Assembly: GCF_913777625.1 (NCBI RefSeq)
Contig: NZ_CAJYTI010000029.1
Location: 1-64,000, forward strand
Direction of reading: 5' to 3'
DNA: 64,000 nucleotides
Source: an uncultured Sphingomonas sp.
GTDB lineage: Bacteria; Pseudomonadota; Alphaproteobacteria; Sphingomonadales; Sphingomonadaceae
Shown: positions 51,886-61,886 of the stretch, piece by piece
Layout: the number at the start of each line of letters is the position of its first letter
Position numbering within the stretch: the stretch's first letter is position 1
Notes under the pieces: model-generated
The model's input: only the letters and a program-made list of their open reading frames with translations
Told to the model about the DNA's origin: nothing
Database searches by the model: none
Program-made: the position numbers and the translations under genes

Positions 51886-53670
51886 ATGGCTGCTCCGGTG
51901 CTTTCCTATGAAGGGCTGGGTCTCGTTCAGGGATCCGGCTGGCTTTTCCGCAATCTCGACTTGCATGTCGGCGAGCGCGATCGTCTCGCGCTGATCGGCC
52001 GCAACGGCGCGGGCAAGACGACGCTGCTCAAGCTGATCGCCGGCGCGATCGACAGCGACGAAGGCCGCCGCACCATCGTGCCCGGCACCCGCGTGATCCT
52101 GCTGGAGCAGGAGCCGCGCATGACCGGCTGCACCACGCTGATGGACTATGTCCTTTCCGGCGACGATGCCCCCGCGCAGCACGAGGCCGAGGCGATCGCC
52201 GACCAGCTCGGCATCGACCTGTCGCGCGAGGCCGCCACGGCTTCGGGCGGCGAGCGCCGCCGCGCCGCGATCGCCCGTGCGCTGGCGCAGGATCCCGACG
52301 TGCTGCTCCTCGACGAGCCGACCAACCATCTCGATCTCGGCGCGATCGAATGGCTGGAAGACTGGCTGACCCGCTACAAGGGCGCCTTCGTCGTCATCAG
52401 CCACGATCGTACCTTCCTCACCCGGCTCACGCGCCAGACGCTGTGGCTCGATCGCGGTTCCATCCGCCGCGCCGAGATCGGTTTCGGCGGGTTCGAGGCG
52501 TGGACCGAACAGGTTTATGCCGAGGAGGAGCGCAATGCCCAGCGGCTCGACGCCAAGCTCAAGATCGAGGAGCATTGGCTTCAGCGCGGGGTCACCGGGC
52601 GTCGGCGGCGCAACCAGGGGCGCCTGTCCAAGCTCAAGGAAATGCGCGCCGAACGCGCGGCGATGACGGGGCCGCAGGGCACCGCCGCGCTCGCCACTGC
52701 CTCGGACGGCAACCAGACCAAGGTGGTGATCGACGCCAAGCACGTCACCAAGCGTTTCGGCGACCGCACGATCATCAAGGACCTGACCTTCCGCGTCACC
52801 AAGGGCGACCGGATCGGCATCGTCGGATCGAACGGCGCGGGCAAGTCGACGCTGCTCAAGATGCTCACCGGCGAACTCCAGCCCGACGAAGGCACGGTCA
52901 AGCTCTCGCAGACGCTGGACGCGATCATCATCGACCAGCAGCGCAGCCTGATGGCGCCCGACAAGCGGGTGCGCGACGTGCTGGCGGACGGCGGCGACTG
53001 GATCGACGTGCAGGGCGCGCGCAAGCACGTCCATGGCTATCTCAAGGAGTTCCTGTTCGATCCCAGCATCGCCGAGGCGCGGATCGGCACGCTGTCGGGT
53101 GGCGAGCGCTCGCGCCTGCTGCTCGCGCGCGAATTCGCCCGGCCCTCCAATCTGCTGGTGCTCGACGAGCCGACCAACGATCTCGACCTCGAGACGCTCG
53201 ACCTGCTCCAGGAAGTGATCGCCGATTATGCGGGCACCGTGCTGATCGTCAGCCACGACCGCGACTTTCTCGACCGCACCGTCACGGTGACGCTGGGGCT
53301 GGACGGCAGCGGCACGGTCGACGTGGTGGTCGGCGGCTATGCCGATTGGGAGGCCAAGCGGCGCCCGCGGATCGAGGCGAAAAAGGCGAGCAAGCCGGCG
53401 GCCGCCGCGCCCGCGCCCGAGGCCCCCAAGGCGCGGACCAAGCTCAGCTACAAGGACCAGCGCGACTACGAACTGCTGCCCAAGCGGATCGAGGAGATCG
53501 ACCAGATCATCGCCCGCGACGAGGCGGCGCTGGCCGATCCCGCGCTCTACGCCAAGGATCCGGCGAAGTTCGCCAACTTGAGCGAGGGGATCGCGAGGCT
53601 GCGCGACGAGAAGGACGCCGCCGAGATGCGCTGGCTGGAGCTGGCGGAGATGGTCGAGGGCCTGGGCTGA
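51886..53670 (+). CDS. ABC-F ATPase (Uup-like)
   Basis: A 594-residue soluble protein with two ABC domains: Walker A GRNGAGKTT and GSNGAGKST, signatures ASGGERRRAAIARAL and LSGGERSRLLLAREF, Walker B LLLDEPTNHLD and LVLDEPTNDLD. The linker and a C-terminal coiled coil (about 520-594, Uup type) are present. ABC-F proteins act on the ribosome or on DNA structure. ATG 51886 is the start giving a normal N-terminus. Confidence 0.92.
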   Translation: MAAPVLSYEGLGLVQGSGWLFRNLDLHVGERDRLALIGRNGAGKTTLLKLIAGAIDSDEGRRTIVPGTRVILLEQEPRMTGCTTLMDYVLSGDDAPAQHEAEAIADQLGIDLSREAATASGGERRRAAIARALAQDPDVLLLDEPTNHLDLGAIEWLEDWLTRYKGAFVVISHDRTFLTRLTRQTLWLDRGSIRRAEIGFGGFEAWTEQVYAEEERNAQRLDAKLKIEEHWLQRGVTGRRRRNQGRLSKLKEMRAERAAMTGPQGTAALATASDGNQTKVVIDAKHVTKRFGDRTIIKDLTFRVTKGDRIGIVGSNGAGKSTLLKMLTGELQPDEGTVKLSQTLDAIIIDQQRSLMAPDKRVRDVLADGGDWIDVQGARKHVHGYLKEFLFDPSIAEARIGTLSGGERSRLLLAREFARPSNLLVLDEPTNDLDLETLDLLQEVIADYAGTVLIVSHDRDFLDRTVTVTLGLDGSGTVDVVVGGYADWEAKRRPRIEAKKASKPAAAAPAPEAPKARTKLSYKDQRDYELLPKRIEEIDQIIARDEAALADPALYAKDPAKFANLSEGIARLRDEKDAAEMRWLELAEMVEGLG

Positions 53671-53739
53671 ACTGCCGCCGCGATCGGCGCTGCACGTCCC
53701 GCCAAGGGTCGGCGGGACGGTCTCAGAGCCCCCAGCGTG

Positions 53740-54366
53740 TCACCCGTTCGCGTACCGAACCCGTACCCGCCGACGCGACGCGCGCAGCATGCCGCCGGCC
53801 AGCCCGAAGCCGCCGATCATCAGCGCCCAGCTTGCCGGTTCGGGTACGGCGGACCGCGCGGTCGCGGAGAAGCTGGTGAGCCCGTCCGCCTGCGTCGTCA
53901 GCGTCACCACCGCCGGCGTGGGATCATAGCCGGTGATGCGGAAGACGCCTGAGGCGATCAGCTTCAAGCTGCCGCCGACCCCATCCGGCGCAAAGCTGAC
54001 CGAGTTGATCGCGCCGAGATCGAACTGGATGCCAGGTCCAATGTCGAAGAAGGCGGTGATCGGGCCAGTCGAGAAGCTCGGCAGATCCTGGATCGTGCCG
54101 CAATATCCCGCACAGATCAGTCCGGCGAAAATACCCGTGCTGCCGAGCGCCGAAAAGATCGTTCCGGGAATGCCACCATCATTCGTGGCCAAGGGCGATA
54201 GCGGAAAGTTGTAGAAATCCAGCCCGGTAGCGGTGGCAAAACTGGTTGCGCCCATTGGCCGGACAAAACCGGTGAAATTGATCTGGCCCAGGATCGTGGC
54301 TGCCTGGCCTGGTGTCGACAAGCATAACAGCGCTGCCGTCGCAGCGAGCTTTGTCCCCATACGCAT
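53740..54366 (-). CDS. PEP-CTERM-type sorted exported protein
   Basis: A 208-residue protein with an N-terminal signal peptide (about 1-23, ending GQAA), a beta-rich body, and the C-terminal sorting signal VPEPASWALMIGGFGLAGG followed by a basic RRRVRVR tail. This PEPxxWA form is common in sphingomonads and is thought to direct processing by an exosortase-like system to the surface. Start 54366 has GGAGAGG upstream. Confidence 0.88.
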   Translation of the reverse strand: MRMGTKLAATAALLCLSTPGQAATILGQINFTGFVRPMGATSFATATGLDFYNFPLSPLATNDGGIPGTIFSALGSTGIFAGLICAGYCGTIQDLPSFSTGPITAFFDIGPGIQFDLGAINSVSFAPDGVGGSLKLIASGVFRITGYDPTPAVVTLTTQADGLTSFSATARSAVPEPASWALMIGGFGLAGGMLRASRRRVRVRYANG

Positions 54367-54699
54367 GTGCGGTACCTCTCCATTCAAGACGCTTGTAGTT
54401 CTGACGCGACTCGATTGCTTTTCGCACTGTGTCGAAGGTAGCGCACACCTAAGTGCTTACAATTACATTCAGAAGTTCGTGATTGCGGAGATATGCATTG
54501 TTCGGCGCGGTCAAAAGTCCGGTGCTGCGGGCTTTGGATCCATCCGGATGGAGCAGTCGGCGCCGAACGGAGCGGCATTCATCGCTGCCGCGTTGCACAT
54601 AAAAAATCGCATAGTCGGCAGCCGTGTCATTTTGACACGATCGTATCCGGCAAGCCTGGGTGGCCATGGTAGCAAGCTGCCGAAGTGCTTCCGACGCGC
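54367..54699. other. Intergenic stretch upstream of the PEP-CTERM gene
   Basis: No gene supported. It must carry the promoter of the minus-strand PEP-CTERM gene. A relatively AT-rich patch lies near 54450-54480 and 54595-54630 but no convincing -35/-10 pair or terminator was found. Confidence 0.4.
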
Positions 54700-55509
54700 C
54701 TAGAGACGCTTGCCCTGCCGTCCCGCCAGTTCGACGACATATTGCCATGCCACGCGGCCCGATCGACTCCCGCGGCGGGTCGCCCACTGGATGGCGTCCT
54801 GGGGGTCGAAGGTCAGGCCATGCGCCTCGGCATAGCCGCGCACGATCGCGACATAGGTGTCCTGATCGACGACATGGAAGCCGAGCGACAGGCCGAAGCG
54901 ATCCGCCAGCGCGAGATCGTCGTCGATCGAATCGCGCGGGTTGATCGCGCTCGATTGCGCCTCGATGTCGCGCGGCAACAGGTGGCGGCGGTTGGAGGTG
55001 ACGAGCAGGCGGCAATTGGCCGGGCGTGCCTCGGCGCCACCTTCGAGCAGCGAGCGCAGCGCCCGGGCATCGGCGGCGGCGTCAAAGCCGAGATCGTCGA
55101 TGAAGATGGCGAAGGGCCGATCGGTCGTCGCCAGCAGTGCGAACAGATCGGGCAGCGTCTCGAGATGGGTGGTCGCGGCTTCGACCAGCGCGAGTCGGCC
55201 GCCCTGGGCCTGCACCGCAGCCACCGCGCCCTTGACCAGCGCCGACTTGCCGGTGCCGCGCGCACCCCAGAGCAGCACGTCCTGCGCGGCGTGGCCGGCG
55301 GACAGGCGCTCGAGATTGGCGAGCAGCGCCGTCCGCTGCTTCTCCACGCCCTGCAGCAAGCCGAGCGGCGTGGGGGCGAAGGCGCGTGCCGGCAGGATGT
55401 CGCGACCGCGCCAGACATAGGCGGGGTGCGCGGCGAGGTCGGCCGGCGCGGCAGGCGGTGGCGCGAGGCGTTCGAGCGCTTCGGCGATGCGGATCAGCGG
55501 ATCGGTCAT
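54700..55509 (-). CDS. DUF815 AAA-type ATPase
   Basis: A 269-residue protein with Walker A GARGTGKSA, Walker B FAIFIDDLGF and the DUF815 pattern RLLVTSNRRHLLPRD, with DRFGLSLGFHVVDQDTY near the end. Family function is poorly known. It starts eight bases after the DsbA-like gene stop in the M48-DsbA-DUF815 run. Confidence 0.87.
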   Translation of the reverse strand: MTDPLIRIAEALERLAPPPAAPADLAAHPAYVWRGRDILPARAFAPTPLGLLQGVEKQRTALLANLERLSAGHAAQDVLLWGARGTGKSALVKGAVAAVQAQGGRLALVEAATTHLETLPDLFALLATTDRPFAIFIDDLGFDAAADARALRSLLEGGAEARPANCRLLVTSNRRHLLPRDIEAQSSAINPRDSIDDDLALADRFGLSLGFHVVDQDTYVAIVRGYAEAHGLTFDPQDAIQWATRRGSRSGRVAWQYVVELAGRQGKRL

Positions 55510-55517
55510 GCCCGCGC

Positions 55518-56282
55518 TCACTTCGCCTTGCGCGCGGCAGCGACCGCATCGGCCAGCGCCTGGTAGTCGCGTGCGCCATAGAGGACCTGCTTGCCCACCA
55601 CCCAGGCAGGGGTGCCGTTCATCGCGAGCCTGGCGCCCAGCCGGTGGTTCGCCTCGATTTCCTTGCCGATCGCATCGCTGTTGGCGAGCTTCTGCGTCGT
55701 CGCGGGATCGAGCCCGGCCTTCGCCAGCGCCGCGCCGATGCTGGCGCTGCTCGGGCCGTCGCTGGCGAACAGCGCGTCGTGGAAGGGGCGGAACTTGCCC
55801 TGCTGCGCCGCGGCCAGCGCGAAGCGCGCGGCGGTCACGCTGGCATCGCCGAGCACGGGATATTCGCGGTAGACGATGCGGACGTTCGGGTCCTTGGCGA
55901 TCAGCTCGGCCAGGCCGGGCAGGCTCGCGCGGCAATAGCCGCAGGCATAGTCCATGAACACCGAGACGGTGACATCGCCCTTGGGATTGCCCGCCCAGGC
56001 GCTGGCGAAGGGGGTGGTGAGCGCGGGCAGGGCGGCGGGCACGGCCGCCTGGGCACCGTCCTGCGCCTTCTGGGCCTGCTCATTCTCCTGCTGCTGCAGC
56101 CGCTCCATCATGTCGCGCAGGATGGCGGGGTTTTCGAGCAGATAGGCATGGACGATGCGCTCCACCTGCGCCTTGTTGCCGCCGATGCCGGGGACCAGCG
56201 CCTGGAGCGCCAGCACGATCAGGCCGCCCAGCACGGCGGCGACGAGCAGCGCACCGCCCAGGAAAAGCTTCGAGCGGGTCAT
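55518..56282 (-). CDS. DsbA-like thiol-disulfide oxidoreductase
   Basis: A 254-residue membrane-anchored periplasmic protein: N-terminal helix (about 6-30), a helical stretch, then a thioredoxin fold with active site CGYC (in YACGYCRASL) and the cis-Pro segment NGTPAWVVG. It resembles alphaproteobacterial DsbA/ScsC-type proteins that oxidise or isomerise exported thiols. ATG overlaps the M48 gene stop by four bases. Confidence 0.9.
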   Translation of the reverse strand: MTRSKLFLGGALLVAAVLGGLIVLALQALVPGIGGNKAQVERIVHAYLLENPAILRDMMERLQQQENEQAQKAQDGAQAAVPAALPALTTPFASAWAGNPKGDVTVSVFMDYACGYCRASLPGLAELIAKDPNVRIVYREYPVLGDASVTAARFALAAAQQGKFRPFHDALFASDGPSSASIGAALAKAGLDPATTQKLANSDAIGKEIEANHRLGARLAMNGTPAWVVGKQVLYGARDYQALADAVAAARKAK

Positions 56283-57661
56283 TGCTGGAGATTGCGTCCC
56301 TTGTTCTTCTTGTCGTCCTTCATCGCCTGTTCGGAGACCATGGCGATGTCCTGCGCGCGGATCCATTCGGGCGAGCCCTGCGGCAGCCCGGCCATCGCCC
56401 GGCGCGCACTGACCATCGCGGTGCGCGCGTCGCCGACCAGGTTGGAGCGCTCGGCGGTGGCGAGCGCGGTGCGCGGCTCGTCGCCCTTGCGGTCATAGAC
56501 CGTGCCGAGATTGATCCAGGCAAAGGGGTTGTCGCGGTCGCGGGTGAGCGAGTCGCGCAGCACCTGCTCGGCTTCCTTGAGGTTCGCCTTGTCCTCCGTC
56601 GCGACCAGCGCGTGGCCGAAGGTGCTCGCGATCAGGGGCGAGTTGTTCGACAGCTGGGTCGCCTTGCGCAGCGGCTCCAGCGAGGCCTGGGGCTGGCCCG
56701 ATTCGAGCAGGATCTGGCCCTGCAGCTCGAGGAAATAGGGGTCGTTCGGTGCCAGCTTGACCAGCGCCGCCGTCTCCTCGGCCGCCTGCTCGGGATAGCC
56801 CGACTGGTGATAGGCATAGGCGCGCGCATAATGCGCCGGGATGGAATTGTCGGTCGTGGGGTAGACGCGCAGCGTCTTCTTCGGATCGTTGGTATAGCCG
56901 CGCAGCTTGGCCTGGACGCGCTTGAAGCGGCGCTCGAGGTCGGCGTTGATCGGCGCGTTCCAGGTTGGCGAATTCTTGAGGTCGGCGGTCAGCGTCTGTA
57001 CGCGATCCTGCGACATCGGGTGGGTCTGGGCGAAGGGATCGACCTCGGGGTCGGTGGCGTAATAGCCGTAGCGGTGCATTTCCTGGGTCAGCTTGTCGAA
57101 GAAGCTGAGCATGCCCTTGCCCGAGATGCCCGCGGTGTTGAGGAAGCGTACGCCGGCGGCATCGGCGGAGGATTCCTGCACGCGGCTATAGGCGAGATAC
57201 TTGCCGATCGCGGCGCGCTGGCCGGCCATCAGGATGCCGGTGCCGGCCTCGGCCGAGCCGGCCGCCATCGCCGCGGCACCGAGCAGCAGGCTGAGGATCG
57301 AGATGTTGCCATAGCCGCCGTCGCGCTGGAACACCGCGTGTCCGCCGACGATATGGCCGATTTCGTGGGCGACGACGCCCTGGACCTGGTTGGCGGTATC
57401 CGCCGCGTCGATCAGGCCCGAATTGACATAGACGATCTGCCCGCCCGCCACGAAGGCGTTGATCGACGGATCGGCGACCAGCACCACCTTGGCGTTGGCG
57501 GGATTGAGCCCGGCGGCGGTGAACAGCGGCTTGGCCATGTCGGCCAGCAGCGCCTCGGTCTCGGCGTCGCGCAGCACCGACTGCGCCATCGCCGGGCGCG
57601 ACGCGAGGGCGGCGAGGCCGAGCATCGCGAGCAGCGTGGCCAATCGGTGGATGCGCGCCAT
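56279..57661 (-). CDS. M48 metalloprotease with TPR repeats (BepA-like)
   Basis: A 460-residue periplasmic protease: signal peptide (about 1-24), M48 domain with zinc motif HEIGHIVGGH and downstream Glu in SSADAAGVRFL, then TPR repeats (about 265-450). BepA-type enzymes degrade or assemble outer-membrane proteins such as LptD. ATG 57661 gives a clean signal peptide. It heads the M48-DsbA-DUF815 run. Confidence 0.92.
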   Translation of the reverse strand: MARIHRLATLLAMLGLAALASRPAMAQSVLRDAETEALLADMAKPLFTAAGLNPANAKVVLVADPSINAFVAGGQIVYVNSGLIDAADTANQVQGVVAHEIGHIVGGHAVFQRDGGYGNISILSLLLGAAAMAAGSAEAGTGILMAGQRAAIGKYLAYSRVQESSADAAGVRFLNTAGISGKGMLSFFDKLTQEMHRYGYYATDPEVDPFAQTHPMSQDRVQTLTADLKNSPTWNAPINADLERRFKRVQAKLRGYTNDPKKTLRVYPTTDNSIPAHYARAYAYHQSGYPEQAAEETAALVKLAPNDPYFLELQGQILLESGQPQASLEPLRKATQLSNNSPLIASTFGHALVATEDKANLKEAEQVLRDSLTRDRDNPFAWINLGTVYDRKGDEPRTALATAERSNLVGDARTAMVSARRAMAGLPQGSPEWIRAQDIAMVSEQAMKDDKKNKGRNLQQ

Positions 57662-57767
57662 GATCGATACTCCCCGGGGCAAATTCGACGGGCCGCCCTG
57701 GCAATACAGCCCTGAACCTACACTGAAAGATCCCGGCGCGGCAGGGCTGCCGCGCCGGGGATCCTAC

Positions 57768-60416
57768 TCAGGCGCCGAAGGTGCGCTGCCACCAGCCGCG
57801 GCGGGGCTGGCCTTCCTCTGCCGAGGTGTCGGCCTCGGCAGCCGCTTCGTCGGCAGCGGGTGCTTCCTGCGCGGCCGGAGCCTCGACGGCGGGTGCCTCG
57901 GGCGCTGCCTCGGCGACCGTGTCCGCCTTCTTGCGACGGGTGCGCTTGGGCTTGGCCGGGGCTTCCTCGGCCGGTGCCTCGACAGCGGCCGGGGCGGCCT
58001 CCGCCTCGACGTCCGCCTTCTTGCGGCGGGTACGCTTGGGCTTGGCCGGTGCCTCTTCGGCCGGTGCCTCGACAGCAGCCGGGGCGGCCTCCGCCTCGAC
58101 GTCCGCCTTCTTGCGGCGGGTGCGCTTGGGCTTGGCCGGGGCTTCCGCCTCGGTTTCTACCGCGACCGGTGCAGGTGCGGTTTCGGCGACGGGCTCGGGC
58201 GCCGGAGCTTCGACCTCGGCTGGCGTCGACTCCTCGGCGTCTTCGGCTGCCTGCTCGGCACCCTCTTCGCCCGCACCGCGGCGTCCGCCGCGACGGCCGC
58301 GACGACGGCGCTTGCGATTCCGTTCGCCTTCCTCGCGCTGGGCGGCGGTCTCTTCGGTGTCGACTGCGGCCTCGGCGGCTTCGGCGGGTTCGCCGTCCTC
58401 GACCTCGTCCTCGGCGCCGTCGGTCTCGACCTGCTCGTCCTGGCCGGCTTCGCCTTCCTCACGCCCGCGACGCCCGCGACCGCGACGACGACGACGGCGC
58501 TTGCCGCGGCCTTCGCCCTCGCCACGCTCCTGGCGTTCGCCCCGCTCGCGCGGCTCGGCGGCTTCGGCTTCCGCCTCGGCTTCCAGCTCTTCTTCCTCTT
58601 CCTCGATCTCCTCGACGAAGTCCTCTTCCGGCTCCTCGAGCAGCGGCTCGATCTTGGGCGCATAGGCCGGCGGCGGGCCCGAGGCCTCGACGGTCATGCG
58701 CGCGCCTTCCAGCTCGCCGTCCGCTTCGACCTCGACCAGCACGCCGTAGCGATCCTCGATCTCGGCCAGCTCGCCGCGCTTCTTGTTGAGCACGTAGAAG
58801 GCCGCTTCCTGGCTGGCGCGCAGCAGGATCTGCGAGCCGCGGCCGCGGGCGGCCTCGTCCTCGATCATGCGCAGCGCCGACAGGCCCGCCGACGAGGCGG
58901 TGCGGACAAGCCCCGTGCCTTCGCAATGCGGGCAGGTGCGGGTGGAGGCCTCCAGCACGCCGGTGCGCAGGCGCTGGCGGCTCATTTCCATCAGCCCGAA
59001 GGCCGAGATGCGGCCGACCTGGATGCGGGCGCGATCGTTCTTCAGCGCCTCCTTCATCGCCTTCTCGACCTTACGGACGTTGGACGAATGATCCATGTCG
59101 ATGAAGTCGATCACGACCAGGCCCGCCATGTCGCGGAGGCGGAGCTGGCGGGCGATTTCCTGGGCAGCCTCGAGGTTGGTCGCGGTCGCGGTCTGCTCGA
59201 TATTGTGCTCGCGCGTCGACCGGCCCGAGTTGATGTCGATCGAGACCAACGCCTCGGTCGGGTTGATCACCAGATAGCCGCCGGACTTCAGCTGCACCAC
59301 CGGATGGTACATCGCCGACAGCTGCTCCTCGACCCCGGCGCGCTGGAACAGCGGCACCGCATCGGCATATTGCCGCACCTTGCGGGCATGGCTCGGCATC
59401 AGGAGCTTCATGAAGTCCTTGGCCTGGCGATAGCCTTCCTCGCCCTCGACGATCACCTCGTCGATGTCGCGATTGTAGATGTCGCGGATCGCCCGCTTCA
59501 TCAGGTCGCTGTCGCCATAGACGAGCGCCGGCGCGGAAGAAGTGAGCGTCTTCTCGCGAATCTCGTCCCACAGCCGGGCGAGATAGTCGAAGTCGCGCTT
59601 GATCTCGGTCTTGGTGCGCTGGAGGCCCGCGGTGCGGACGATGCAGCCCATCGACGGCGGCAGCTTGAGATCCGCCATGATGCCCTTGAGGCGCTTGCGA
59701 TCGGCGGCCGAGCTGATCTTGCGCGAGATGCCGCCGCCATGCGCGGTGTTCGGCATCAGCACGCAGTAGCGGCCGGCGAGGCTGAGATAGGTGGTCAGCG
59801 CCGCGCCCTTGTTGCCGCGCTCTTCCTTGACGACCTGGACCAGCAGCACCTGACGCCTACGGATCACGTCCTGGATCTTGTAGCGGCGGCGCAGGTTCAT
59901 GCGGCGCTGGCGCAGCGCCTCGGCCTCGTCGCCATTGCCGCCACGACCGCGACGGCGGCGGCCGTCCTGCGGCGCCTCCTCGCCTTCCGCGGCTTCCTCG
60001 TCGTCGTGCGCACGCTCGACCATCTCGACGCCGTCTTCATGGTCGTCGTGATCATGGTCGTGATCGTGGTCGTGATGATCGTCGTCATCATCCCCATCGG
60101 CTTCGCGCAGCGCGGCTTCCTGCGCGGCATGCTCTGCCTCTTCGCGCAGCAGGGCTTCGCGATCTTCCTTCGGGATCTGGTAATAGTCGGGATGGATTTC
60201 CGAGAAGGCGAGGAAGCCGTGGCGGTTGCCGCCGTAATCGACGAAGGCCGCCTGCAGCGACGGTTCGACGCGGGTCACCTTGGCGAGATAGATATTGCCC
60301 TTGAGCTGCTTGCGCTCAGCGGACTCGAAGTCAAATTCCTCGATTCGATTCCCTTTGACGACGGCCACGCGGGTTTCTTCCCGGTGGCGTGCGTCGATCA
60401 GCATACGCATGGTCAT
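57768..60416 (-). CDS. rne: Ribonuclease E
   Basis: An 882-residue endoribonuclease, core of RNA decay and rRNA processing. An S1 domain is split by a long acidic/His-rich insert (about 90-160, with an HDHDHDHDH run). The catalytic core follows (YLVINPTEALVSIDINSGRS with the Mg-binding Asp; zinc-link Cys pair in TCPHCEGTG). The C-terminal half is unstructured: Arg-rich (RRRRRGRR) and acidic blocks, then a 30-residue tandem repeat with PKRTRRKKAD, ending in RRGWWQRTFGA. The tail probably scaffolds the degradosome. A long 5' untranslated region may allow autoregulation. Confidence 0.95.
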   Translation of the reverse strand: MTMRMLIDARHREETRVAVVKGNRIEEFDFESAERKQLKGNIYLAKVTRVEPSLQAAFVDYGGNRHGFLAFSEIHPDYYQIPKEDREALLREEAEHAAQEAALREADGDDDDDHHDHDHDHDHDDHEDGVEMVERAHDDEEAAEGEEAPQDGRRRRGRGGNGDEAEALRQRRMNLRRRYKIQDVIRRRQVLLVQVVKEERGNKGAALTTYLSLAGRYCVLMPNTAHGGGISRKISSAADRKRLKGIMADLKLPPSMGCIVRTAGLQRTKTEIKRDFDYLARLWDEIREKTLTSSAPALVYGDSDLMKRAIRDIYNRDIDEVIVEGEEGYRQAKDFMKLLMPSHARKVRQYADAVPLFQRAGVEEQLSAMYHPVVQLKSGGYLVINPTEALVSIDINSGRSTREHNIEQTATATNLEAAQEIARQLRLRDMAGLVVIDFIDMDHSSNVRKVEKAMKEALKNDRARIQVGRISAFGLMEMSRQRLRTGVLEASTRTCPHCEGTGLVRTASSAGLSALRMIEDEAARGRGSQILLRASQEAAFYVLNKKRGELAEIEDRYGVLVEVEADGELEGARMTVEASGPPPAYAPKIEPLLEEPEEDFVEEIEEEEEELEAEAEAEAAEPRERGERQERGEGEGRGKRRRRRRGRGRRGREEGEAGQDEQVETDGAEDEVEDGEPAEAAEAAVDTEETAAQREEGERNRKRRRRGRRGGRRGAGEEGAEQAAEDAEESTPAEVEAPAPEPVAETAPAPVAVETEAEAPAKPKRTRRKKADVEAEAAPAAVEAPAEEAPAKPKRTRRKKADVEAEAAPAAVEAPAEEAPAKPKRTRRKKADTVAEAAPEAPAVEAPAAQEAPAADEAAAEADTSAEEGQPRRGWWQRTFGA
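57921..58153 (-). repeat. 90-bp tandem repeat in the rne tail
   Basis: Units beginning at 57921, 58011 and 58101 are nearly identical (period 90 bp, about two and a half copies). Each encodes PKRTRRKKAD followed by an Ala/Glu-rich spacer, so copy number can change without frameshift. Confidence 0.85.
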
Positions 60417-60846
60417 TTATGATTCTCCGGGCGCGCCGGCACAGTTCCTCGAAGGAATGGGGCGCGAGCGCGCGATATAAGAAGCGCACCCGCCGGCCTG
60501 CTTGGCCGAATCGGGTGGCGCGGGTTTCAAAAACTGCTGTTGCTGCACGGGCACGAGCGGACCAGCGGTCCCCTTGCTCCACCATCGCCACGCTGCCGGC
60601 CGGGAGGGCCTGGCGATGCGGACGGTGGGGAAATTGCCTCATGCGAACGTCAACCTGAACTGTCGCGGCAAAGAAGCGCCGCGTGCCTGATCCGGCGCAG
60701 TGCCGGAAGCATTCCTTGCCTAGCACCGCTATGTCGTTGCGGCAACTGGTGGTGCGGGGCAAGATTTCGTCCCCCGGCGGCCACAAAGCCTATCGAAGGA
60801 TTTCGATCCCTTCGTATCGCATAGCCTGCTTAGCATATCGTTAACC
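60417..60846. other. Divergent intergenic region between rne and the amidase gene
   Basis: No gene supported in these 430 bases. It should contain the promoters of both divergent genes and the long leader of rne, whose GC-rich complementarity (GGCGCGCC near 60431, GCGCGAGCGCGC near 60463) could fold. No specific promoter was assigned. Confidence 0.45.
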
Positions 60847-61821
60847 ATGGGGAGGGTGCCCGCAATTTCCGGCTGGACCGGCCGCGGCGACGCGCGGCAT
60901 AGCGGCGGCGTGTCGTGGATGCTGTTCTTGCTTGCCGGATGGCTGACCGGTCTGCCCGGCCTGGCAGGCGTGGCGGCGCAGCTTCGCATCGAGGCGGACG
61001 CGCTGGTGGTGCCGGCGGAACCCTATGGCGGCACGGAAGGCCTTCGCTTCGCCTGGCGGTCGCCGGACTATAGCGTCAGCCTGGCGATGCCGGCGAGCGT
61101 CGCGGTCCGCACCGGGCCGCTGCCAAAGGTCGAAGGGGCTGCCGGCCTGCCGCTGGTGGTGCTCGATCCCGGCCATGGCGGCCGCGATCCCGGCGCGCCG
61201 GGTGTGGACGGCGTGACCGAGAAGGCGCTGACCCTCGCCGCCGCCCGCGCGATCCGCGAGGCGCTGCTCGCCTCCGGCCGGGTGCGGGTGGCCATGACGC
61301 GGGAAGACGATTCGTTCGTGCCGCTCCAGCAGCGCACCGACATCGGCCGGCAGCTGGGCGCGGCGCTGTTCCTGTCGCTCCACTGCGACAGCGCCGGCGA
61401 TCCGCTGGCCTCGGGTGGCACGCTCTACACCCTGTCCGAAGTCGCCTCGGACAAGGAGGCGGCGCGGATGGCGGCGCGCGAGAACCGTGCCGATCTGCTC
61501 GCCGGGGTCGATCTGGGCAGCGAGCGCGCCGATGTCGCCTCGCTGCTGATCGACCTGACCCAGCGCCGCACCATGGCGGTTTCCGCGCGCTACGCCGATC
61601 TGCTTGCCCGCGAGGTGGCGCCGGCGATGCACCTGCACGCGCGGCCCCGGCGGATGGCGTCGCTGATGGTGCTCAAGGCGCCGGACATGCCCTCGGTGCT
61701 GTTCGAGCTCGGCTATGTCTCGAACGTCGAGGATGCCAAGGCGCTGGGGTCGCCCGAGGCGCGCGCACGGCTCGCCGCGGCGGTGCGCCGGGCGACCGAA
61801 ATCTTCCTCGCCACCCGCTGA
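60847..61821 (+). CDS. N-acetylmuramoyl-L-alanine amidase (AmiC-type)
   Basis: A 324-residue periplasmic hydrolase that cleaves the peptide from glycan in murein at cell division. N-terminal hydrophobic signal (about 22-43), then Amidase_3 domain: zinc ligands in VLDPGHGGRDPG, Glu in VTEKALTL, His in LFLSLHCDSA, and catalytic Glu in VLFELGYVSN. The AMIN domain is reduced or absent. The start could also be an internal GTG near codon 22. Confidence 0.92.
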   Translation: MGRVPAISGWTGRGDARHSGGVSWMLFLLAGWLTGLPGLAGVAAQLRIEADALVVPAEPYGGTEGLRFAWRSPDYSVSLAMPASVAVRTGPLPKVEGAAGLPLVVLDPGHGGRDPGAPGVDGVTEKALTLAAARAIREALLASGRVRVAMTREDDSFVPLQQRTDIGRQLGAALFLSLHCDSAGDPLASGGTLYTLSEVASDKEAARMAARENRADLLAGVDLGSERADVASLLIDLTQRRTMAVSARYADLLAREVAPAMHLHARPRRMASLMVLKAPDMPSVLFELGYVSNVEDAKALGSPEARARLAAAVRRATEIFLATR

Positions 61822-61886
61822 GCCGGGGCAAGGCCCCGGCGCGGCTCCCTTTCTTCGCGCCGAAAAGGTGCTACACCGCCGCCCGC

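Noticed and set aside
57459..60422. A 987-codon open frame on the plus strand opposite rne
   Set aside because: It mirrors the GC-rich codon pattern of rne, has no recognisable domain and is low complexity. It is a shadow of the real gene.
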